NCBI GenBank assembly: GCA_937892225.1
Contig: CALAUH010000259.1
Location: 1-10,993 of the forward strand
Direction: 5' to 3'
DNA: 10,993 bases
Source of the DNA: an uncultured Treponema sp.
GTDB taxonomy: Bacteria; Spirochaetota; Spirochaetia; Treponematales; Treponemataceae
The position numbers and the translations under genes were made by a program. Of this stretch, positions 1 through 5,425 are shown piece after piece; within the stretch, counting starts at the first letter, position 1; each line of letters begins with the position of its first letter. A model generated the notes under the pieces. That model was not told the origin of the DNA. It saw nothing but the letters and a program-made list of their open reading frames with translations, and searched no databases.

Positions 1-150
1 GATGTACTTGATGAAGTTCTAAATCAAATGTACGATAGAGATGATTATATTCAAAGAAAGGGGAGCAGAAAAGCGACCATAAGTACATCTGGAGAACTCC
101 AAAGGAAACAGGCAAGGGGTATGACTACATCTATGAAGAAGATCAGGTGA
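1..150 (+). CDS. N-terminal fragment of a long phage protein, frame-broken (partial)
   Basis: The frame starting at base 1 is open from the window edge to the TGA at 148-150. The first ~20 residues (DVLDEVLNQMYDRDDYIQRK) look like natural protein. After the AAAGGGG at 57-63 this frame turns into low-quality sequence, while the -1 frame reads GEQKSDHKYIWRTPK and on into the next entry. That -1 frame is open from 45 but has no ATG, GTG or TTG before 147, so the two are best read as one protein joined by a -1 frame change. The N-terminus lies outside the window. The layout (helix, then KYIWR...YDYIY) matches the start of the protein at 8104. The gene is partial and its function is unknown. Confidence 0.5.
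   Translation, partial: DVLDEVLNQMYDRDDYIQRKGSRKATISTSGELQRKQARGMTTSMKKIR
57..63 (+). promoter_or_regulatory. Candidate -1 frameshift site A AAG GGG (or homopolymer indel)
   Basis: In the incoming frame the bases read A AAG GGG, an exact X XXY YYZ heptamer. Both codons can re-pair after a one-base backward slip (AAG to AAA, GGG to GGG). The -1 frame then continues into the downstream long ORF. The same spot is an A3G4 homopolymer, where a missing base in the assembly would look identical. A second, non-canonical break further down the same gene makes the error explanation at least as likely. Confidence 0.35.
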
Positions 151-1634
151 AGAATCCGTTAGAAATGCTTCTTAAATTCTTCAAGATCGGAAAGTCTACA
201 GTTTCCAAGATGTACAAGGATAACAACATTGAAACCGATTACAAGGCAACAGAAAACCAGTTTGCAAGCCATGTACTTGAGTATGAAACCCATAAGGATA
301 AGTGGGATAAGATGTTTTCAAATATTGATAAGACAAAGGCTACTCAGAATCCTAAAACAATGGCTCAGTCTAAAGATATTGAACGTAAAATGGCTGAGAA
401 GAAAGGCAAGGAAGCCGTTAAGAATCTTGAAGAAAAGAAATTCGTTCCAAACAAGACACTCATGCGTAAAATCTGGGCAATCAGAAATCCTGAGAAGGCA
501 AAGGAAATGGATATTGCCATTGCTAACATGAATGCAGAAAAGTCAAAGGAAGTTTCAGAAACAATAGATCGCCAGCAGTTGGGTCATGACAAGATACGCA
601 ATGATTATGTCGGAAGAAGGGCATCTATTGACAAGGAAACAGGTGTTACTACTTTCCGTTTTGGTGATGGTACTGTTATTCAGAGAGACAAGAAAAACAA
701 TATCATTTTTGACAGCCGTTATGATGATGTTCCAAAGCAGGCTGAATCCGTTTCGATGGAACAGCTTAAGACTGGTTTCAAGAATGAGATTCTTAATGAC
801 AGAGCCATGTATGAAACTATAAAGAATGAAGTCAAAAATACTCCATTCCCTGGACTTGGAGAAACCGTTGAAGCTCTTATCACTGCAAACACAAGGAAAC
901 TTGAAGCAGAAGGTAAGGATTTTGTAAATGGTCCAGAAAGCTTGGCATACAGTGAAGCTCTTTCAGAGATAGTCAAGGAAATCAGGGAAAAAGAAAATGA
1001 GAACAAGCCACATGGCAATGAAATAGCTATGCTTGGAAATGACAATGCAAAGAAAGATTTTGTTGAGCCTGAAGTTGCTGCGGAAGTTGCAAATATTGAA
1101 GCTCAGAAAAATGAATATCTTGCACTTGTAGACCGTCTCAATGAACTTGAAAAGGAATTCAAGTCTAATGGTGGTTATAGCTACAAGCGTACAACAAGCG
1201 AACAGGATGCAAAAAGAAAGGCTGCCAGAAAGGAAATTTCTGTTGTAGAAGCAAAACTCAGGGAAATGAGACAGCAGATTGTGGAAGAAAACAAGGGAAA
1301 TGTTAAGATTCCGTTTGTTTTCACTGGCATCATCAATGAATGGCTCAAACGCAAGATGAAGGCTCAGACTATTTCTTCAGACTGGCTCAATAAGAAATTC
1401 GGTGGTTACTATTCATCTAATATCGCTTTTGGCGATGGTTATGAATTTGATTTGGGGGCAACTGAAGAAGCTAACAATCCGGTTGTAAGAATTACCTATG
1501 AAGAATATGGTAGACCTTCTTACACTTCGTTTGAAGTTGGTAAAATGAACAGTATCAACTCCGTTATGCTCCTAGAGATCCTAAGATTTTCACTGAAGTG
1601 TACAATAAATTCAATGCCATCAAGGAACAGATAA
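147..1634 (+). CDS. Long charged phage protein, middle segment of a frame-broken ~1,300-residue protein
   Basis: The first usable codon is GTG at 147, but no ribosome-binding site precedes it and the same frame is open back to 45 (KYIWRTPK...YDYIYEEDQ). The GTG is therefore probably internal and the real start is upstream of the window. The protein is rich in Lys and Glu with long predicted helices. It has a central patch that may be beta-rich (TTFRFGDGTVIQRDKKNNIIF, roughly residues 168-190) and a GNDNA motif at residues 297-301. The last ~30 residues after GGT AAA at 1539-1544 look unnatural. The -1 frame from 1544 (NEQYQLRYAPRDPKIFTEVY) continues smoothly into the next ORF, so this ORF and the next are probably one protein. 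I do not recognise a catalytic domain. Its setting among phage genes suggests a virion-associated or delivered protein; this is inference. Confidence 0.7.
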   Translation: MKNPLEMLLKFFKIGKSTVSKMYKDNNIETDYKATENQFASHVLEYETHKDKWDKMFSNIDKTKATQNPKTMAQSKDIERKMAEKKGKEAVKNLEEKKFVPNKTLMRKIWAIRNPEKAKEMDIAIANMNAEKSKEVSETIDRQQLGHDKIRNDYVGRRASIDKETGVTTFRFGDGTVIQRDKKNNIIFDSRYDDVPKQAESVSMEQLKTGFKNEILNDRAMYETIKNEVKNTPFPGLGETVEALITANTRKLEAEGKDFVNGPESLAYSEALSEIVKEIREKENENKPHGNEIAMLGNDNAKKDFVEPEVAAEVANIEAQKNEYLALVDRLNELEKEFKSNGGYSYKRTTSEQDAKRKAARKEISVVEAKLREMRQQIVEENKGNVKIPFVFTGIINEWLKRKMKAQTISSDWLNKKFGGYYSSNIAFGDGYEFDLGATEEANNPVVRITYEEYGRPSYTSFEVGKMNSINSVMLLEILRFSLKCTINSMPSRNR

Positions 1635-3901
1635 ACAATGCTGCTGGAAATACTCCTGCTGAAAAGTTCTACAACATGACATTAGGTGAAAGCAATGAAT
1701 TTGCGAAGGATTCAACTCCTGCAAATGTTCCGACTTTGCGTTTCACAAAAGACGGTATCAAGGATAAGTCGGGAAAACTTGAGAAAATCAATGCAAGCAT
1801 AAGAAATGAAGGGGAAAGCAATGAATATATCAGACTTTATGCTGATAACTATGGCTCAAGCATCCCTTCAATTTTCTATCCTGAGAATGATACTGACATC
1901 ATGACTGATTATTTTGAGAAGGATTCTTGCGATGTAAAGCCAAACCATCCTTATTACAACCATCTCAAGGTAATGGCTCTTAAGAGGGAACTTTACCAGG
2001 GAAAGGTTACAAAATGGAACAAGATGTCTGAAGCAGATCAGAAGAAACTTGAGAAGAAAATCAAGACACTTGAATCAAAGCTTAAAGAACCTACTGTTGA
2101 GGAATTGAAGGACTATCGTGAATATCGTGATGGCGTAGAAAAGAACAAGGAAGTCTGGGAAGAAGCATCAAGAAAGGTTACAAAGCAGGAACAGGAAAAG
2201 GCTGAACAGAAAAAACAGGAAACTGTTGTAAACAAGATGCGTGAACTTATCGGCAAACTTCAGGAATCTCTTGCAAAAGAACCACCGGTAAACCTTGAAG
2301 GTCTCTCTAAAGATGAAAAGATAACAACTCTTGAGAATAGAATCGCAAAACTTTCTCTTGAAATCAATAATCTTTCAGATGCAGAAACTGTTGAAAGCAA
2401 GAAACAGTTCCGTGACAAGCTTACGGCAAGGCTTGAAGAGGTAAGGAATGAACCGGAAGAAACTGAAGCTGAGAAAACTCAGAACAGAAGTGAAGCCATG
2501 ATGGGTAATGACAATGCAGCCGGAAAACGTGGATCAAATGTTATTTCATTCCCTAAGACTGCCAACAACTATGCGAAAGAAGCTGCTGATTTTGTTAAGG
2601 ACAGGATTAATAGTGCCGTTGAACCTGTAGCAGAAAATGAGACAGTTACTGAACAGAATGTAGAGAATATCCCTACTGAAAAGGTTGAAGATACTGTAGA
2701 TGGAATTGTTACTCCAATTCCGAAAATCAATGCCGATGTTGCCCGCAGAATCAATGACATCTCAATGTCAGGTCATTCCGGTGAAGTTTATCAGCATGAC
2801 ATTAATGTTGAAATGTCAGAATTCCGAGACATGTTTGACACATCTACTATGAACGAACAGCAGAAGGCTTATTTCCAGGAAAGGCTTAATTCTTATGCAG
2901 GATTAGTTGGTGACAGTTATGGAGAAATGGCTAACAAGAGACTTTCTGCTGGTCCTTCTTGGGTTGTTGCAGGTCCAGCAAAGTTCAACAACAAGAGGTT
3001 TGCTCAGAAGATGGATTCTGAAAGAAGAGCCTATGAAGAGTTCAAGGAAAAGAAAGAGAAGTTCATCAAGAATACTCAGAAACAGCTTAGGGAACTTAAG
3101 TATACTGGCGGTGCAGAATCAACAGATGAAGTCAAGCAGCGTGTATTTGATGATTATGCAAAGGGAAATTACAGTTGGAATGACAGAGTTGATAATACTG
3201 ATCCATACGCAGTTGAGAAAATTTCAGGGAAAATCAAATTCCTTGAAGATGCCCATGATGTTACATTGATTTACAGGAAACTTTGTCAGAAAAACAAGAT
3301 TTCAAATGTTGATTGGACTGATAGGACTGATGAAGATAAGGCAAAGAGAGTTGAAGTAAAGAAGGAAGCTGTTAGACTTGCCAAAGAAAAGGGAATTCCT
3401 GACAAGGCAATTAAGGAAGGTATCAACAGTCCATTTACTGCAAACCAGACTGCCGACATCCGCAGAAATAAGGAACGCCTTGAAGAACTTAAGAAAAGAC
3501 AGTCAAAAATTGAAGAGAGAGCTGCAAATGCTGGTTCTGAAGGTGGTTCAAATACTGGAAGAGTTGATTTTGCTGGCGGTTACATCTATGAAAATCCTGA
3601 AATGGATAGGATTCAGATTATCTATGATGGTAAGCCGGAAAGGGATGTAATCAATAAGCTCAAGAGCAATGGCTTCAGATGGTCTCCATCTCAGGGTGCA
3701 TGGCAGAGACAGTTGAACCGTAACGGTAGGATGGCTGTAAATCGTGTTATGGCAGAAACTGGCATCAATACAAAGATTGATATTGATGGTGCAGTCGAAG
3801 TTTCAAAATCTGTAACAGAATCTTGTTACATTCCGCAGGTAATAACCAATGGAAAGAGATTCCTTATCCGTAAGAGCATCATGAAGTCACTGCTTAAATA
3901 A
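1598..3901 (+). CDS. Large phage/plasmid-type protein with GFRWSPS...AWQRQL C-terminal domain
   Basis: The first start-like codon is GTG at 1598, again without a Shine-Dalgarno sequence. The same frame is open from 1544 and overlaps the previous ORF by 37 bases, so this is probably the C-terminal part of one long protein. Visible parts are a coiled-coil Lys/Glu region (about residues 120-240), an NRSEAMMGNDNA motif (296-307), WVVAGPAKFN (455-464), a helical stretch ending with ADIRRNKERLEEL, and the C-terminal motif around residues 672-705 (DGKP...LKSNGFRWSPS..AWQRQL). From memory, this set of signatures recurs in long proteins of unknown function encoded by plasmids and phages of gut bacteria. 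The last 13 residues, FLIRKSIMKSLLK, match the N-terminal tag of the three downstream gene products. Function unknown; a polyvalent-type delivered protein is plausible. Confidence 0.75.
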   Translation: MYNKFNAIKEQINNAAGNTPAEKFYNMTLGESNEFAKDSTPANVPTLRFTKDGIKDKSGKLEKINASIRNEGESNEYIRLYADNYGSSIPSIFYPENDTDIMTDYFEKDSCDVKPNHPYYNHLKVMALKRELYQGKVTKWNKMSEADQKKLEKKIKTLESKLKEPTVEELKDYREYRDGVEKNKEVWEEASRKVTKQEQEKAEQKKQETVVNKMRELIGKLQESLAKEPPVNLEGLSKDEKITTLENRIAKLSLEINNLSDAETVESKKQFRDKLTARLEEVRNEPEETEAEKTQNRSEAMMGNDNAAGKRGSNVISFPKTANNYAKEAADFVKDRINSAVEPVAENETVTEQNVENIPTEKVEDTVDGIVTPIPKINADVARRINDISMSGHSGEVYQHDINVEMSEFRDMFDTSTMNEQQKAYFQERLNSYAGLVGDSYGEMANKRLSAGPSWVVAGPAKFNNKRFAQKMDSERRAYEEFKEKKEKFIKNTQKQLRELKYTGGAESTDEVKQRVFDDYAKGNYSWNDRVDNTDPYAVEKISGKIKFLEDAHDVTLIYRKLCQKNKISNVDWTDRTDEDKAKRVEVKKEAVRLAKEKGIPDKAIKEGINSPFTANQTADIRRNKERLEELKKRQSKIEERAANAGSEGGSNTGRVDFAGGYIYENPEMDRIQIIYDGKPERDVINKLKSNGFRWSPSQGAWQRQLNRNGRMAVNRVMAETGINTKIDIDGAVEVSKSVTESCYIPQVITNGKRFLIRKSIMKSLLK

Positions 3902-3911
3902 GTAATTCAGT

Positions 3912-3938
3912 TCCCATACATGTAAAAAGTGTATGGGA
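3912..3938 (+). terminator. Stem-loop between 3901 and the next gene; weak terminator or leader hairpin
   Basis: A perfect 9-bp stem (TCCCATACA / TGTATGGGA) closes a 9-base loop TGTAAAAAG. It lies 10 bases after the stop codon at 3899-3901 and 19 bases before the next ATG. The tail is CTATTTAGAGG, not a T run, so it is a poor intrinsic terminator. It may be an RNA-processing or stability hairpin, or insulate the downstream ribosome-binding site. Confidence 0.5.
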
Positions 3939-3957
3939 CTATTTAGAGGGGAGAAAT

Positions 3958-4785
3958 ATGTTTATTATTCAGAAATCAGTTGCTGATATGATCATGAAGT
4001 CAAGGGATCTGTCCAAACTTCAGAAAGTGAAGGTTACGGACAAGAACGGAAAGACGAGAACTGTATACAAGAGAACCGGAGAACAGCCATCCGAAGAAAA
4101 GCAGAAGAAACCTGCCGAAGAAAAGCCGGTTGACACAAAAAAGTATAGTGATATGCTTGATAAGGTGAAGAACGGACCAGAAGAGAATGCACTTTCCGTA
4201 AATGGAAAGATGCTCAATAAGAAAGATGCCATTAACTATCTCAGTGAAAAGACTGGAAAAAAATCCCCAAAAAACTGGGCAGATGCTGAAGATGAAGCCT
4301 ATGAAAAGGGGCAGAAAGCAGCCAGAGAAAAGTATGGCGATATGAGTATCGAAGAGCTTGAGGATGTCATTAAGGAAAAGACAAGCCACGGCAAGTATTC
4401 GGATGAATACCGTGAAGCCATAGACATCAATGACATTTTGCAGGAAAAAAAGAAGGAAGCTGAAGCAAAGGGAACTGAATCAAAGACATCTGAAAGCGGT
4501 GAATCTTCGGAATCTGTTGACAAAATAACGGAATATCGCAATCAGTTGAAGGATGTTGCTAAAAAAGATCCTGTTGCATACATGAAGTTCATGGACCAGG
4601 CTAACAAGGACTTTCAGAACTACAAAAATCTTGCAGAGAAAGCCGATTTAGTTTCAAGAGCTCCATATTTTGCCAATATTCCCGAATATGCCGGTGCAAA
4701 AAAGGAAATGCAGAAACTTGAAGACAAATATCCGGATTTCAAGGAAATGAACGACAAGCACATGGCTTATTACAAGTTTGATTAG
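3958..4785 (+). CDS. Hypothetical coiled-coil phage protein with N-terminal KS tag
   Basis: The start is ATG at 3958, behind GAGGGGAG at 3946-3953, giving 275 residues. The N-terminus MFIIQKSVADMIMKS matches the tags at 5426 and 8104. It is followed by a basic strand-turn-strand segment (KVKVTDKNGKTRTVYKR, about residues 22-38), which resembles the short 'YI.R..GK..Y.Y' segments of the neighbouring proteins. The rest is strongly charged and mostly helical, with a low-complexity EEKQKKPAEEKP linker, a Ser/Glu-rich stretch (about residues 175-190) and an aromatic C-terminus (AYYKFD). There is no signal peptide, membrane segment or recognised domain. It is transcribed in the same direction as the long gene upstream and ends just before a strong terminator. 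It could be an internal virion protein or scaffold-like protein; neither is shown. Confidence 0.85.
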   Translation: MFIIQKSVADMIMKSRDLSKLQKVKVTDKNGKTRTVYKRTGEQPSEEKQKKPAEEKPVDTKKYSDMLDKVKNGPEENALSVNGKMLNKKDAINYLSEKTGKKSPKNWADAEDEAYEKGQKAAREKYGDMSIEELEDVIKEKTSHGKYSDEYREAIDINDILQEKKKEAEAKGTESKTSESGESSESVDKITEYRNQLKDVAKKDPVAYMKFMDQANKDFQNYKNLAEKADLVSRAPYFANIPEYAGAKKEMQKLEDKYPDFKEMNDKHMAYYKFD

Positions 4786-4809
4786 CGTTTGTATCTGAAT
4801 GAAGTATGG

Positions 4810-4848
4810 GCAATGCATCTGAAATACGGTGCATTGCTATTTTTTTTA
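4810..4848 (+). terminator. Intrinsic terminator for the 3958 gene
   Basis: An 8-bp perfect stem (GCAATGCA 4810-4817 / TGCATTGC 4830-4837) is followed by TA and a long T run. It lies 25 bases after the stop codon of the upstream gene and directly abuts the stop codon of the converging minus-strand gene at 4849. The T run is on the + strand only, so it mainly stops rightward transcription. Confidence 0.85.
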
Positions 4849-5217
4849 TTAAAGGTTGTTGAATATGTATTTCGTTTTTTTTGCTCCCTTATATCTTGTT
4901 ACTGCTGCAAATATTTTATTCTCTTTTATTTGTGTATCATGAAGAATTCCGACTATAAAATATTCTTTCTTTATTTCTTTTGTCAAAAACTCTTTGTATC
5001 CCACTTCCCATTCGCTTTCTTTCTTGTCTACGAGATATTCGACATCAGAAAGTTCAGTTACATAGTAAAGGTTTCTTAGTTCGTATCGGTTGTCAACAGA
5101 TCCTACTAACTGTATATAATACTCTTTATATTTAGGATCGTTAGATTTGATTGGTGTTATTTCAGCAAATGCCTGAGATGCCATGATTGCAATTAAAATT
5201 AAAAAGATTTTTTTCAT
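4849..5217 (-). CDS. Small exported (periplasmic) protein, moron-like
   Basis: This is the only convincing minus-strand gene: 122 residues, start ATG at 5217-5215, with AAGGGAG nine bases upstream (5233-5227). The N-terminus is a classical Sec signal peptide: MKK, a hydrophobic core IFLILIAIMA, then ASQAFA with the likely cut before EI at residue 19. There is no lipobox Cys and no further membrane segment. The mature part is ~104 residues, rich in Tyr, Lys and Glu with alternating strand-like patches (YYIQLVG, LYYVTEL, YFIVGIL, KIFAAVTRYKG). I recognise no family. A lone, opposite-strand gene with its own regulatory region inside a phage late-type region is typical of a moron, for example a superinfection-exclusion or host-fitness factor. 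That role is inference. Sampled GC is lower than in the flanking genes (about 27-37%). Confidence 0.8.
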   Translation of the reverse strand: MKKIFLILIAIMASQAFAEITPIKSNDPKYKEYYIQLVGSVDNRYELRNLYYVTELSDVEYLVDKKESEWEVGYKEFLTKEIKKEYFIVGILHDTQIKENKIFAAVTRYKGAKKTKYIFNNL

Positions 5218-5244
5218 TGTTCTTTTCTCCCTTGAGAATATTTT

Positions 5245-5278
5245 AATATAGTTTTATGCATTTATCCATACATGGATA
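5245..5278 (-). promoter_or_regulatory. Putative promoter and operator-like palindrome for the minus-strand gene
   Basis: On the minus strand a TATATT -10-like box (5250-5245) lies about 27 bases before the start codon. No good -35 box is seen. Where it should be, there is a perfect 7-bp palindrome with a 2-base centre, TATCCAT-AC-ATGGATA at 5263-5278. A dimeric repressor or activator bound there would cover the -35 region. The palindrome is directly visible; the promoter call is inference. Confidence 0.4.
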
Positions 5279-5312
5279 TTGTTTTTGTCTTTCTTTTTTT
5301 TGGGCTTTGTCG

Positions 5313-5318
5313 TATTAT
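5313..5318 (+). promoter_or_regulatory. Putative -10 box (TATTAT) of the leader before the clamp-domain gene
   Basis: TATTAT sits in the context TTTGTCGTATTATGT, closely matching TTTTGTGTATAATGT at the better promoter at 8960. In both cases a GGCAG terminator stem begins 51-54 bases further on. The -35 region here is only T-rich, so the promoter is weak or needs an activator. Confidence 0.35.
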
Positions 5319-5360
5319 GTGAATAACATCAACTAATTAATATTTGAGTATGCACTTAAC

Positions 5361-5402
5361 AAGGGCAGCTATAACTGTAAAAGGTTACGGCTGCCTTTTT
5401 TT
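5361..5402 (+). terminator. Orphan intrinsic terminator in the leader of the clamp-domain gene
   Basis: The outer stem is AAGGGCAGC (5361-5369) with GCTGCCTTT (5390-5398), one G-U pair. The inner stem is TAAC/GTTA around the loop TGTAAAAG, and a run of seven T (5396-5402) follows. No complete + strand gene lies between this and the terminator at 4810-4848. It therefore stops either readthrough or a short RNA started within 5218-5360. It ends 23 bases before the ATG at 5426, an attenuator-like position. Confidence 0.8.
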
Positions 5403-5425
5403 ATTTGCAGAAAAGGGAGAAGAGT

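Noticed and set aside
719..1045. 108-residue minus-strand ORF inside the long left gene
   Set aside because: It is an antisense shadow, rich in Ser and Phe, with no start signals; the + strand frame carries natural protein sequence including the GNDNA motif.
4789..5079. Forward hydrophobic ORF of 96 residues opposite the minus-strand gene
   Set aside because: It starts within the terminator region without a ribosome-binding site and reads as the Phe/Leu-rich antisense of a Lys/Glu-rich gene. The minus-strand frame has a signal peptide and a strong ribosome-binding site.
5405..5425. TTG start upstream of the clamp-domain gene
   Set aside because: It lies before the AAGGGAGA site that clearly serves the ATG at 5426, and directly after the terminator T run.
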